Assembly: GCA_964446945.1 (NCBI GenBank)
Contig: CAYUQO010000009.1
Coordinates: forward strand, 62,001-126,000
Reading direction: 5' to 3'
Source of the DNA: CAIYRG01 sp964446945
GTDB taxonomy: Bacteria > Pseudomonadota > Alphaproteobacteria > Micropepsales > Micropepsaceae
Length of the DNA stretch: 64,000 bases
Part shown: in pieces, positions 15,893-24,559 of the stretch
Position numbering within the stretch: the stretch's first letter is position 1
How the letters are laid out: each line of letters begins with the position of its first letter
Program-made: the position numbers and the translations under genes
The notes under the pieces: generated by a model
The model's database searches: none
Seen by the model: only the letters and a program-made list of their open reading frames with translations
Told to the model about the DNA's origin: nothing

Positions 15893-15918
15893 AACGCCGG
15901 GACGTTTTACGCTGTTCC
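15893..15918 (-). promoter_or_regulatory. EcfG-type general-stress promoter
   Basis: Read on the minus strand, GGAAC (15918-15914) is followed after exactly 17 bases by CGTT (15896-15893). This matches the alphaproteobacterial EcfG consensus GGAAC-N16/17-CGTT. It ends 32 bases before the SYLF gene's ATG, a normal leader length. The match is by eye and has not been tested statistically. Confidence 0.6.
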
Positions 15919-16109
15919 GGGGCCAGCGTTCACCTCGAGGGAACCTGCGCAATTCCCCACTATTGCCGCGTTCAAAATCCGGAGCAGATTGAAACACCGC
16001 AAGGTGATTCGGTCCGGGCACGTCTTCACGCGATCTGACGCGTATGCGGGTGCTGGAATGCGCGACAACGATCCGCTACCACTTGAGCGAGAGGGTAGGA
16101 GTGCACGGC

Positions 16110-17516
16110 ATGAGTTTCGTCTGGCGCAGCGCAGCATTGGGATTGCTCGGACTGTTCGCATTGCCGGCAGCGGCGCAAACACCCGGGGTTGACTGGAAAG
16201 CGCAGCAGCCCGAAATCCTCAAGCACTATCGCGATCTGGTGCAGATCGATACGCGCAGCGGCCATGAAACGCTCGCGGTGAATTATCTCAAACAGGTGTT
16301 CGACGCTGCGGGCATTCCGGTCGAGATCTACGCGCAGAATCCGGCGCGGGCCAATCTGGTCGCGCGGATCAAAGGGAACGGCACGAAACGCCCGCTGCTG
16401 CTGCTGGCCCATACCGACGTGGTCGGCGTGCAGCCGGAAAAGTGGCCGGTGCCACCATTCGGCGCGGTGATGAAGGATGGCTATGTCTGGGGCCGTGGCA
16501 CCGCGGACGACAAGGACAAGCTCACCGCCAATCTGACGACCATGCTGCTGGTCAAACGTCTGGGCGTGAAGCTCGACCGCGATCTGATCTTTCTCGCCGA
16601 ATCCGGAGAAGAAGCCGATACCGAGGGCGTCGGCATGAAATTCATGGCCGAGCAGTATTTCCCCGCGATCGACGCAGAATTCGCCATCACCGAAGGTGGC
16701 AGCACCATCATCGAAAACGGCCGCGTCACCCAGGTGGATGTCGCCACCACCGAGAAACTCCCGCGCCGGATCACATTGGTCGCGACCGGTACGTCCGGAC
16801 ACGGATCTGTTCCGCGCCTCGACAATCCGCTGATTCATCTGTCGCAGGCGATCGCGAAATTGACGTCATGGCAAACGCCGATGCGCCTCAATGACACGAC
16901 GCGCAGCTATTTCGAACAATTGGCAAAAATTGCTCCAGCGAATCGCGCCGCCGAGTACCGCGCGCTGCTCAAGCCGGCGACCGCGGACGCTGCGCAGCGC
17001 TATCTCCAGGAAAAGGAACCGGAGCACTATTCCATGCTGCGGACATCTATCGTTCCGACCATGCTGAAGGCGGGCGTCGGACAGAATGTGATTCCATCCC
17101 AGGCCGAGGCGGTTTTCGACATTCGCGCGCTTCCCGATGAGAATGTGCCGATGTTGTTCGAGCAGATGTCGTCAGTGATTGGCGATCCCGCGGTGAAGGT
17201 TGTGCCGATTCCAAATCCGCGCGAGACCGCGCCGCCGTCGCGCCTGGATTCGGAAATGTACAAGACGCTGGAGCGCGTCGCACACGAGATGTATCCGGGT
17301 GCCGCGGTCATTCCCATGATGCTGACCGGCGCCACAGATATGTCCTATCTGCGGCCGCGCGGCGTGCAATCCTATGGCATTGACGCGCCGAACACCGAAA
17401 GCGACGATATCAATTACGGCGCGCACAGTGACGTCGAGCGGTTGCCCGAATCCTCGCTCTACCAGCTGACGCAATTCATCTGGAACACGACCCTCGACAT
17501 CAGCGCGAGTCACTAG
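16110..17516 (+). CDS. Exported M20-family metallopeptidase
   Basis: The 468-residue protein has a signal peptide (about 1-20, ALPAAAQ). It is an M20 (ArgE/DapE/carboxypeptidase G2-like) co-catalytic zinc hydrolase: LLLAHTDVVG (metal His), the bridging Asp in GRGTADDK, the catalytic Glu pair in AESGEEADTEG, and a dimerisation domain in the middle. A late GAHSDVERLPES carries the last His. Probable substrate is peptides or acyl-amino acids in the periplasm. ATG at 16110 lies 11 bases after GTAGGAG. It stands alone, followed by a palindromic repeat. Confidence 0.9.
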   Translation: MSFVWRSAALGLLGLFALPAAAQTPGVDWKAQQPEILKHYRDLVQIDTRSGHETLAVNYLKQVFDAAGIPVEIYAQNPARANLVARIKGNGTKRPLLLLAHTDVVGVQPEKWPVPPFGAVMKDGYVWGRGTADDKDKLTANLTTMLLVKRLGVKLDRDLIFLAESGEEADTEGVGMKFMAEQYFPAIDAEFAITEGGSTIIENGRVTQVDVATTEKLPRRITLVATGTSGHGSVPRLDNPLIHLSQAIAKLTSWQTPMRLNDTTRSYFEQLAKIAPANRAAEYRALLKPATADAAQRYLQEKEPEHYSMLRTSIVPTMLKAGVGQNVIPSQAEAVFDIRALPDENVPMLFEQMSSVIGDPAVKVVPIPNPRETAPPSRLDSEMYKTLERVAHEMYPGAAVIPMMLTGATDMSYLRPRGVQSYGIDAPNTESDDINYGAHSDVERLPESSLYQLTQFIWNTTLDISASH

Positions 17517-17523
17517 CCCCACT

Positions 17524-17602
17524 CCTCTCCCCTTGAGGGAGAGGGACGCGCCGCCCGCGCGTACGAAGTAAGCGCGCACTGGCGGCGCTGGGTGAGGGGA
17601 GC
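17524..17602. repeat. Palindromic intergenic repeat
   Basis: CCTCTCCC (17524-17531) pairs with GGGAGAGG (17537-17544), followed by a GC-rich segment with GCGCG/CGCGC pairing and a closing GGGTGAGGGGAG that complements the opening CTCCTCTCCCC. It separates the convergent peptidase and ccrM genes. Same family as the elements near 1174, 11541 and 21244. Confidence 0.6.
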
Positions 17603-17612
17603 GTGTACATCG

Positions 17613-18719
17613 TCAATTCAACTCCGCGCGCACTTGCTGGCGCAGCACATCAATCGGCACCAGAGCGCCGCGATGTTCAAAGTGCCAGAACGTCCAGCCA
17701 TTGCAGGCATCGAGTCCCTGCACATGCGCGGCAATGCGGTGAATCGAACCGGTCGCATTGGCGCAGACCAGCGTCCCGTCGGCGCGCACTTTCGCGACAT
17801 GGCGCCGGTCCGGCGCCATCAGCACCGCACCGGGCTTCAGCAGCCCGCGTTCAACCAGCGATCCGAACGGAATGCGCGGTTCCGAACGCTTGGAACGCGT
17901 AACTTCGACAACGGCCTGTTCCGACGGCTGCACGGCATTGATGCGCGTGCGAGCCACTTCGACATAACCGGCATTGCGTTCAATGCCGACATAGTTGCGC
18001 GACAGGCGTTTCGCCACCGCACCCGTCGTTCCCGAACCGAAAAACGGATCCAGCACCAGATCGCCCGGCATGGTCGATGCCAGCAATACGCGGTGGAGAA
18101 GGCTTTCCGGCTTCTGGGTCGAATGGGCTTTGCCGCCACTTGCATCTTTCAACCGTTCGCCGCCCGAGCAGATCGGCAACAGCCAGTCCGAGCGCATCTG
18201 CAATTCGTCATTCAGCGCCTTCATGGCTTCATAATTGAAGGTGTAGGATTTCTGGTCGCGCGAACGGGCGGCCCAGATCAGCGTCTCATGCGCATTGGTG
18301 AACCGGCGGCCGCGGAAATTCGGCATCGGATTGGTCTTGCGCCACATGACATCGTTCAGGATCCAGTAGCCGAGGTCCTGCAAGATCGTGCCGACGCGGA
18401 AAATGTTGTGATAGGAGCCGATTACCCACAACGCGCCATTCGGTTTGAGGACCCGGTGCGCAGCGGTCAGCCACTCGCGCGTAAAACGGTCATAGTCCGC
18501 AAAGCTGGCAAACTGGTCCCAGCCATCATCGACAGCATCAACGACGGAATTGTCGGGGCGCCGCAGTTCGCCTTCGAGCTGAAGATTATAGGGAGGATCG
18601 GCGAATATCAGGTCGGCGATGCCTTCTGGCATCGCGTTCATCGCGGCGATGCAGTCGCCCTGAATGATGGTGTTCGGATGGAATCCCTCTGCACCCGAAC
18701 CAGTTTCCCCGTCCGCCAT
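17613..18719 (-). CDS. ccrM: Cell-cycle DNA adenine methyltransferase (GANTC)
   Basis: The 368-residue protein is a beta-class N6-adenine methyltransferase. DPPY is at 41-44 and the SAM-binding FGSGTTG at 227-233, so the catalytic motif precedes the SAM motif. WNDVMWRK-like, NAHETLIWA and STQKPESLL blocks match CcrM. The C-terminal 100 residues, ending WTFWHFEHRG, are the DNA-recognition domain absent from HinfI-type enzymes. CcrM methylates GANTC late in the alphaproteobacterial cell cycle. It sits 68 bp downstream of rnhB, a conserved pairing. Four GANTC sites lie directly upstream. Confidence 0.96.
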   Translation of the reverse strand: MADGETGSGAEGFHPNTIIQGDCIAAMNAMPEGIADLIFADPPYNLQLEGELRRPDNSVVDAVDDGWDQFASFADYDRFTREWLTAAHRVLKPNGALWVIGSYHNIFRVGTILQDLGYWILNDVMWRKTNPMPNFRGRRFTNAHETLIWAARSRDQKSYTFNYEAMKALNDELQMRSDWLLPICSGGERLKDASGGKAHSTQKPESLLHRVLLASTMPGDLVLDPFFGSGTTGAVAKRLSRNYVGIERNAGYVEVARTRINAVQPSEQAVVEVTRSKRSEPRIPFGSLVERGLLKPGAVLMAPDRRHVAKVRADGTLVCANATGSIHRIAAHVQGLDACNGWTFWHFEHRGALVPIDVLRQQVRAELN

Positions 18720-18750
18720 GTCGCACCCTGCTGCAAAGGCGCGGCAGAGT

Positions 18751-18817
18751 GAGTCAGCGCGGACTCGCGGTCAATGCGGGATTGAATCTAGGACGCCAAA
18801 AAAACTTCGCGTGAGTC
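18751..18817. promoter_or_regulatory. Cluster of four GANTC methylation sites upstream of ccrM
   Basis: GAGTC (18751-18755), GACTC (18762-18766), GAATC (18784-18788) and GAGTC (18813-18817) lie 32-98 bases upstream of the ccrM start codon, the last two inside the end of rnhB. In Caulobacter the ccrM promoter is controlled by methylation of GANTC sites, so autoregulation is plausible. Confidence 0.55.
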
Positions 18818-19423
18818 AATAGGACGCAGGATTTCGTTAACCGGTGCGAAACTTCGGCGGTGATGCAGGCATGGCCCGAAGCTTTTGAGTGCAACCAGAT
18901 GCTCTTCGGTGCCGTAGCCTTTGTTGGTGAACCAGCCATAATTGGGAAACTGCTCATGCAGGCCCTGCATGATGCGGTCGCGGGTCACCTTGGCGATGAT
19001 CGACGCCGCGGCAATCGAAGCCGACTTGGCGTCGCCATCGATGATCGTATCGCAGCGGCAGGGCAGGGCAGGCGCATCATTGCCGTCCACCAGTGCGAAT
19101 TGCGGCGAGAGCGACAGCGCACGGACGGCCCGCGCCATGGCGAGGTGCGTCGCCTGGCGAATATTTACGAGATCGATTTCATCCACGCTGGCTTCGCCAA
19201 CGCCCACCACGGCGCATTCCATGATTTTGACGAAGGCTTCCTCGCGCGCCTCGGCCGTCATCTGCTTGGAGTCGTTCAGCCCTTTGGGAATCCGTTTGCG
19301 GTCGAGGATCACCGCTGCCGCAACCACCGGGCCGGCCAAGGGCCCGCGTCCTGCTTCATCCACGCCGGCGATCGGACCGGTCATGGTCTTCAACAGCCGC
19401 CCCTCGTAGATGTAATGCGGCAA
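18788..19423 (-). CDS. rnhB: Ribonuclease HII
   Basis: The 211-residue enzyme removes RNA from RNA-DNA hybrids, including single misincorporated ribonucleotides. The acidic active site is visible: GVDEAGRGPLAGP (Asp22, Glu23), LVDGN (Asp113) and KVTRDRIM (Asp149). Length is normal. ATG at 19423 is used; an internal ATG at 19384 (MTGPIAGVDEAGRG) would also give a functional protein and may be the true start. ccrM follows on the same strand after 68 bp. Confidence 0.95.
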   Translation of the reverse strand: MPHYIYEGRLLKTMTGPIAGVDEAGRGPLAGPVVAAAVILDRKRIPKGLNDSKQMTAEAREEAFVKIMECAVVGVGEASVDEIDLVNIRQATHLAMARAVRALSLSPQFALVDGNDAPALPCRCDTIIDGDAKSASIAAASIIAKVTRDRIMQGLHEQFPNYGWFTNKGYGTEEHLVALKSFGPCLHHRRSFAPVNEILRPIDSREVFLAS

Positions 19424-19518
19424 ACGCCCGCCCGCCGAATCGCCTCACGCGATGCATAGCAAAGCAGGGGCTAAAACCGGAGCGGTGAATTGCCGTTACC
19501 CACATGAAGTGAACGGCC

Positions 19519-20595
19519 TTACCCGAACAGTCCCAGCTGATCCCCCGCCCGAGGCGGCGGACGAAACCGCGTACAATCAAGCTGCGCCCGCTGCTTGTTC
19601 AGCCCGAAACGGCCGACCGCAAGTTTGAACCGCTGCGACATCAGTTCGGCATAGGGTCCCGTGCCGGTCATCCGCTTGCCCCATTCGGCATCATAATCCT
19701 TGCCGCCGCGCATCGAGCGTATGAGCGTCATCACGTGCTTTGCGCGATCCGGCAATTCGCTCTCCAGCCATTCCCGGAACAGATCCTTGATCTCGAGCGG
19801 CAGCCGCAACAGCGTGTAACCTGCCTCCGTCGCGCCTGCCGAAGCCGCTGCCGCGAGGATGTCTTCCATCTCGGCGTCGTTCAGCGCCGGAATCATCGGC
19901 GCGGTCATCACGCCGCACGGGACTCCGGCCTTCGCCAGCTCGCCCAAGGCATGCAGCCGCTTGTCCGGTGTCGCCGCGCGCGGCTCCATGATCCGCGCGA
20001 GACGCCGGTCCAAAGTCGTGATCGACAGGAACACCTTGGTCAGGCCTTCGCCTGCCATCGGACCGAGGATATCCAGATCGCGGACGATCAGCGCCGATTT
20101 GGTGACAATGGAAACCGGATGCCGGAATTCCCACAGCACGCCGAGAATCGAGCGCATGACTTTGAGTTCGCGCTCCACCGGTTGATAGGGATCCGTGTTT
20201 GTCCCCATCGCAATAACCTGTGGGAGATAGGACGGATGCCGCAACTCGTTCGCGAGCAGGCGCGCCGCATCCGGTTTGACGAACAGCTTGCTTTCGAAAT
20301 CCAGTCCGGGGGATAGACCGAGATAGGCATGCGTCGGGCGCGCAAAGCAATAAATGCAGCCGTGCTCGCAGCCGCGGTAGGGATTGATCGACTGGTTGAA
20401 GGAAATATCCGGAGAGGTGTTTCGCGTAATGATGCGCCGCGTCGCATCCTGGATAATTTCGGTGCGAAGCCGGGGCACGTCCTCGGGAATGTCCCAGCCA
20501 TCATCAAACACGCTGCGCTTTTCACGATCATAGCGGCTCGAGTCATTCGAGCGCGCACCCCGCCCGGAGATATCTGCTGGACCGCTTTTCTGCAT
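19519..20595 (-). CDS. Radical SAM protein, PA0069/SplB-like
   Basis: The 358-residue protein binds a 4Fe-4S cluster through CEHGCIYC (Cys76, Cys80, Cys83) and belongs to the PA0069 family of radical SAM proteins, distantly related to spore photoproduct lyase. SINPYRGCEHG, RPTHAYLGLSPGLDF and MGTNTDPYQPVE are family landmarks. The reaction is not known for this family. The N-terminal 40 residues are hydrophilic and variable. ATG at 20595 is used. The gene lies alone, divergent from the Gly-rich protein gene. Confidence 0.85.
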   Translation of the reverse strand: MQKSGPADISGRGARSNDSSRYDREKRSVFDDGWDIPEDVPRLRTEIIQDATRRIITRNTSPDISFNQSINPYRGCEHGCIYCFARPTHAYLGLSPGLDFESKLFVKPDAARLLANELRHPSYLPQVIAMGTNTDPYQPVERELKVMRSILGVLWEFRHPVSIVTKSALIVRDLDILGPMAGEGLTKVFLSITTLDRRLARIMEPRAATPDKRLHALGELAKAGVPCGVMTAPMIPALNDAEMEDILAAAASAGATEAGYTLLRLPLEIKDLFREWLESELPDRAKHVMTLIRSMRGGKDYDAEWGKRMTGTGPYAELMSQRFKLAVGRFGLNKQRAQLDCTRFRPPPRAGDQLGLFG

Positions 20596-20725
20596 GCACC
20601 TAGCCTATCCCGCGCATCAGAACAAATCAAGAACATAAAATCCACCAGTTCAGCTTCGGTTCAGGAACTTGGGAGAATGATCCAAACTTCGGTATGTCTG
20701 AGTCAGTCCAATCGGGGGAAGTCGA

Positions 20726-21217
20726 ATGAGAAGATTTGCTGCAGCGGGGATCGCTGCGCTGAGTTTGATTTTCGCGTTCACAACGGTGGCCGAGGCGCAA
20801 CGGTACGGGGGATTTCGCGGCGGCGGATTCCGCGGTGGATTCGGTGGCTTTCGCGGTGGTTTCCGGGGCGGATTTGACGGTTTCCGGGGTGGGCGATTTT
20901 TCGGTCCGCGATTTGGGTTTGGCCTTGGCCTCGGATTGTATGATCCGTTCTGGTGGCCCGGTTATTACCCGTGGGGTTATCCCTGGGCTTATCCCTATTA
21001 CCCGCCGGTGAGTGTCCAGTACGTGCCGGCTCCGGTTTACGCTGTGCCGCCCGCCGCTCCGCCGCAACAGCAATTCTGGTATCGCTGCGGGAATCCGGAA
21101 GGCTATTTTCCCTATGTGCGGAATTGCACGACGGGTTGGGAACAGGTGCCGGTGACACCGAACGGCGCACCGCCGGCCGCCGCACCAGCGGCGCCGCCAC
21201 CGCCGCCGGCGAGGTAA
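20726..21217 (+). CDS. Secreted Gly/Arg- and Pro-rich protein
   Basis: The 163-residue protein has a signal peptide (about 1-24, VAEA-Q). A run of RGG/FRGGF repeats spans about 25-60. An aromatic stretch (DPFWWPGYYPWGYPW) and a Pro/Tyr-rich region follow. Near the C-terminus is a small domain with two cysteines, WYRCGNPEGYFPYVRNC then GWEQVP, a module seen at the ends of many uncharacterised proteobacterial envelope proteins. The tail is Ala/Pro only. Function unknown; an outer-surface or periplasmic structural role is a guess. ATG at 20726 follows GGGGGAAG. Confidence 0.75.
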   Translation: MRRFAAAGIAALSLIFAFTTVAEAQRYGGFRGGGFRGGFGGFRGGFRGGFDGFRGGRFFGPRFGFGLGLGLYDPFWWPGYYPWGYPWAYPYYPPVSVQYVPAPVYAVPPAAPPQQQFWYRCGNPEGYFPYVRNCTTGWEQVPVTPNGAPPAAAPAAPPPPPAR

Positions 21218-21243
21218 CAAGAGGATTGGCAGAGCAGATTTTT

Positions 21244-21369
21244 ACCTCCACCTTGTGGGGAGGTCGAAATTTGCGGAGCAAATTTCGGGTGGGGGTATGA
21301 CCTGGGAGAGCCCCCCACCCGCAAATTTCCTGAACCAGAAATTTGCGTGCCTCCCCGCCAGGGGGAGGC
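21244..21369. repeat. Nested palindromic repeat element
   Basis: The whole 126-bp element is an imperfect inverted repeat: CCTCCACC..GGGGAGG at the left end pairs with CCTCCCC..GGGGGAGG at the right. Inside, CGAAATTTGC-N3-GCAAATTTCG (21265-21287) is a perfect 10-bp hairpin, and GCAAATTTC/GAAATTTGC follows at about 21321-21344. It separates convergent genes and is the longest member of the window's palindromic family. Confidence 0.7.
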
Positions 21370-21399
21370 GGAAACTAGTATCGCCGTACAAACCCGTGA

Positions 21400-21939
21400 T
21401 TACGACTTCCGGCGGCGGTGTTCTTCCAGGCGCGGCATGATCTCGATGAAGTTGCAAGGCTTGTGCCGGTAATCGAGCTGCATCTTCAGAATGCCGTCCC
21501 AGGCATCCTTCACCGCACCGGGTGATCCGGGCAGCGCAAACAAATAGGTGCCGCGCGCAACGCCGGCGCAGGCGCGCGACTGAATCGTCGAAGTGCCGAT
21601 CTTGTCGAAACTGATGCGGTGAAACACGATCGAGAAGCCGTCGATTTCCTTTTCGAACACGCTGCGGAACGCTTCGGGAGTCACGTCGCGCCCGGTCAGT
21701 CCGGTGCCGCCGGTGGAAATCACGACATCCACATCGGGATCGTCGATCCAGCGCCGCAACAATTCGATGATTGCGTCGCGGTCGTCGCGGACAATGTTGC
21801 GTGCGGCAACAATGTGACCGGCTTCGCGCACGCGTGCTTCCAGCGTGTCGCCGGAAACGTCGTTTTCGCGCGTCCTGGTATCGGAAACGGTCAGAAGGGC
21901 GATCCGCGCCGGTATGAATTGCCGCTGTTGATCCGGCAC
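21400..21939 (-). CDS. moaB: MoaB-type molybdenum cofactor protein
   Basis: The 179-residue protein has the MogA/MoaB molybdopterin-binding fold: LLTVSDTRTREND near the N-terminus, ISTGGTGLTGRDVTPEAF with the molybdopterin-binding Gly-rich loop, and a late ALPGSPGAVKDAW block. It probably adenylylates molybdopterin before metal insertion, a step needed for the sulfite dehydrogenase encoded earlier in the window. ATG at 21939 lies nine bases after the stop of the transglycosylase gene on the same strand, so the two may share a transcript. Confidence 0.92.
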   Translation of the reverse strand: MPDQQRQFIPARIALLTVSDTRTRENDVSGDTLEARVREAGHIVAARNIVRDDRDAIIELLRRWIDDPDVDVVISTGGTGLTGRDVTPEAFRSVFEKEIDGFSIVFHRISFDKIGTSTIQSRACAGVARGTYLFALPGSPGAVKDAWDGILKMQLDYRHKPCNFIEIMPRLEEHRRRKS

Positions 21940-21948
21940 AACACGACC

Positions 21949-23691
21949 TTAATGCGCGGGGGGTTCCCCGACTGCGCTGTGATAAATCGGCCATGCGCCG
22001 GCGGCGCTTTCATCCAGCCCGGTGACCGGCTCACGCAAGCGCAAACGGTACATCCACAGGTTCGTCATCACCCGTTTGATGTAGTCGCGGGTTTCGGCGA
22101 GCGGAATGGTTTCGATGAACAGCATCGGATCGCTGTTGGCGTCCTGCTGCGACTGCCATTTCTGAAGATTGCCTTCGCCAGCATTATAGGCGGCGGCGAT
22201 GCTGAACAGATTGCCGTTCTGCTTTTCGAGCAGGTCCTGCAGGTAATTTTGCGCCAGCGTCATGTTGTAGACCGGATCGTCGAGACGATCCTTGTTGCGT
22301 CCCGCGAGCGACCGGTCATGTGTGATCGTCACCGCCGTCTGAGGCATGATCTGCATCACGCCGCGCGCTCCGGCTTTCGAGGTCGCCGCCGGCTGAAACC
22401 GGCTTTCCTGTTTGGCGAATGCCAAGATCACCGCCTGATCCACGGTGTAACCGCCTTCGGGCTTATACGGCGGGACCGGATAAAGGCTGGTCAGGCGCTG
22501 CGCCGGCTGCACCATTTCAGCGGCGCGCAATTCGAGCGCCGGTTCGCCGAGATTCCGCGCCAGCGCGGCAAAGGCCGGATCCTGGTCGGACGAAATCTCG
22601 CCAAATGCGCGGGACAGTTCGGTCTGAACCGTATCGGTTCGGCCGATCTGCCACATTGCGACCGCGCGATGCGCGGGCGGGTCCTGCATCAGTTGGGCAA
22701 AGGAAACCGAATCCAGCGCCGGATCGGCAAATTGCGCATTTGCGTCGCGGCCAAGCACACGCAGCGCCATCAAGCCATAGAACGTATCGGGCTCCGACGC
22801 TGCACGTTCATATAATGTCAGCACGCGTTCGGGCTGGCCGTTATGCATATAGCTGCGCGCCGCCCAGAAGGCCGCCGCCGAATAGGTGCGTGGCACCTTC
22901 GAATTGTTCACGATAGTTTCGAAATGGCCCGCGGCACCGGCGTAATCGCCCAACCGGTAGGACGCCAATCCTGACACCCAATGGCATTGCAGGGCCGTAT
23001 TGCCGTGCTTTGCGATCACGTCGGCGCAAACCGACAGCGCCTGCTTGTCCTTCTGTTCACCAAGATAGGCGGTGGCAACAAAGGCGCCGATGCGATCGAA
23101 ATCGGCTTCCGTCATTCTAGTCTGGACCGAAGCGCGCTTCCACAAAGCTTCGGCCGATTCCGGGCGGTCTTCCCGCGCCATGGTCCTGAGTTGCGCCTCA
23201 AGACGCCGGACCGCCTGACGCTCCGGGTTGGTATCCTCGAAGGCGGATGGCTCATTATCGACGCCGCGCCAATGCGCCCGGACCGGCGGCGGCACCGATG
23301 TTCGCTTCGGCGCCCGTTTCACCGCCAGTTTGTAAATCTTGTCGGCGCCGGGAAGGTCGCCATAATTCTCGAGCCAGTTCTTCAGATCGGCAAATTTGGC
23401 GTGGTAGTGAGCGCCAAGGTAACGCTCTTCCAGGACATAACCGACCAAGGATGTGTCGGAAAGTTTCTTGACCAGCGCTTCGGATTTCGCGACCTGGCCC
23501 GACCTCTCCGCAGCAAAAATATCGCGATAGGTTTTCACATCCGCCGGCGACAGCACTGTGAAGCTGGTGGTTACGTCGGCGGCGTAAGTTTGTGACAGTC
23601 CGGTTACGGACAATGCGGCAGAAATGAGGAGCAGCGCGCGTTTCTTCAACTGGCGGTCCTTCGTTGTCCAGGCCGCAATGCTGCCTGACAA
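21949..23691 (-). CDS. Soluble lytic murein transglycosylase
   Basis: The 580-residue periplasmic enzyme has a signal peptide (about 17-38, TYAADV). A long alpha-helical superhelix of TPR/Sel-like repeats follows (about 60-400). The SLT catalytic domain starts near 425, with the catalytic Glu in AFAKQESRFQPAATSKAGARG and MQIMPQTA after it, plus AAYNAGEGN. It cleaves peptidoglycan between MurNAc and GlcNAc with formation of the 1,6-anhydro product. The start is uncertain: ATG at 23691 gives a somewhat long n-region (MSGSIAAWTTKDRQLKKR). Confidence 0.92.
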   Translation of the reverse strand: MSGSIAAWTTKDRQLKKRALLLISAALSVTGLSQTYAADVTTSFTVLSPADVKTYRDIFAAERSGQVAKSEALVKKLSDTSLVGYVLEERYLGAHYHAKFADLKNWLENYGDLPGADKIYKLAVKRAPKRTSVPPPVRAHWRGVDNEPSAFEDTNPERQAVRRLEAQLRTMAREDRPESAEALWKRASVQTRMTEADFDRIGAFVATAYLGEQKDKQALSVCADVIAKHGNTALQCHWVSGLASYRLGDYAGAAGHFETIVNNSKVPRTYSAAAFWAARSYMHNGQPERVLTLYERAASEPDTFYGLMALRVLGRDANAQFADPALDSVSFAQLMQDPPAHRAVAMWQIGRTDTVQTELSRAFGEISSDQDPAFAALARNLGEPALELRAAEMVQPAQRLTSLYPVPPYKPEGGYTVDQAVILAFAKQESRFQPAATSKAGARGVMQIMPQTAVTITHDRSLAGRNKDRLDDPVYNMTLAQNYLQDLLEKQNGNLFSIAAAYNAGEGNLQKWQSQQDANSDPMLFIETIPLAETRDYIKRVMTNLWMYRLRLREPVTGLDESAAGAWPIYHSAVGEPPAH

Positions 23692-23699
23692 TCAACACC

Positions 23700-24515
23700 T
23701 CATGCAAGCCCAAGACTTTTGGCGCGCTGTGATATTGCTGTAAGATCTTGCCACGCCAGTCTTTTTGCCGCCGGCTGCCGAAGCAGATAGGCGGGGTGCA
23801 GCGTCAACATTACGGGAACTTCACGTCCGCTCATCTGACAGCGATACGACTCCCATCGCCCACGATGGCGCAAAATTCCTTGCAAACCGGTTAAGTGCCG
23901 AACTGGTACGGCACCGAGCAATACCAGCAATTTCGGATCTGCCAGTTCGATGTGCCGATGCAGGAAGGGCAGGCAAATCGCCGCTTCCTCGGGCGATGGC
24001 TCGCGATTGCCGGGTGGCCGCCAGTTCACGATGTTCGTGATGTAGACCTTCTGCCGGTCGAGGCCTATGGCGGCGAGCATGCGATCGAGCAACTGGCCGG
24101 CGCGGCCGACAAAAGGCAGTCCCTGTCTGTCTTCATCGGCGCCGGGTGCTTCGCCAATCAGCATGATGCCGCCCGAGGGATTGCCATCGGCGAACACAAG
24201 ATTGGTCGCGTGCTGTTTCAGCTCACAGCCGTCGAACGCCGCCAGGGCCGCCTTCAGTTGTTCGAGCGACTGGCAGGCGGCTGCAATGACGTCCGAGTTC
24301 GTGCTGGGTGCTTCGGTTTTGACCGGCGCCTGATAGAGCGTGCGCGTGACCGGAGGTTCGCGCATCACCGGGCGCGGGCTGGGGGCAGCGGGCGCCGTGA
24401 CCGGCGTTGGTGCAATCAGCCGATTGACCGGAGCTTCGCCGATCGCTTCATCGCCCCCGCACTCGACCAGCCACTGCAGGGCGGCGCGAGCTTTTTCTCG
24501 GGTCAGATCACTCAT
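23700..24515 (-). CDS. Uracil-DNA glycosylase, family 4/5
   Basis: The 271-residue protein is a 4Fe-4S uracil-DNA glycosylase. Motif A is GEAPGADEDRQGLPFVGRAG; NIVNWRPPGNREPSPEE follows; the late TLHPAYLLRQP block corresponds to the leucine-loop motif. It excises uracil from DNA. An N-terminal Pro/Ala-rich segment (about 30-65) precedes the catalytic domain, common in alphaproteobacterial versions. ATG at 24515 is divergent from the ETF-QO gene across 44 bp. The transglycosylase gene follows after eight bases. Confidence 0.9.
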   Translation of the reverse strand: MSDLTREKARAALQWLVECGGDEAIGEAPVNRLIAPTPVTAPAAPSPRPVMREPPVTRTLYQAPVKTEAPSTNSDVIAAACQSLEQLKAALAAFDGCELKQHATNLVFADGNPSGGIMLIGEAPGADEDRQGLPFVGRAGQLLDRMLAAIGLDRQKVYITNIVNWRPPGNREPSPEEAAICLPFLHRHIELADPKLLVLLGAVPVRHLTGLQGILRHRGRWESYRCQMSGREVPVMLTLHPAYLLRQPAAKRLAWQDLTAISQRAKSLGLA

Positions 24516-24559
24516 TACATTATGGTGTAGCCGAGTCCCGGAAAAATCCTAAACCGCAA

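Noticed and set aside
18834..18845. CtrA-binding half-site GTTAACC upstream of ccrM
   Set aside because: A single half-site inside the rnhB coding region; no second TTAA at the right spacing.
21619..22815. 398-codon plus-strand frame
   Set aside because: Antisense to moaB and the transglycosylase gene; Arg/His-rich without domain signals.
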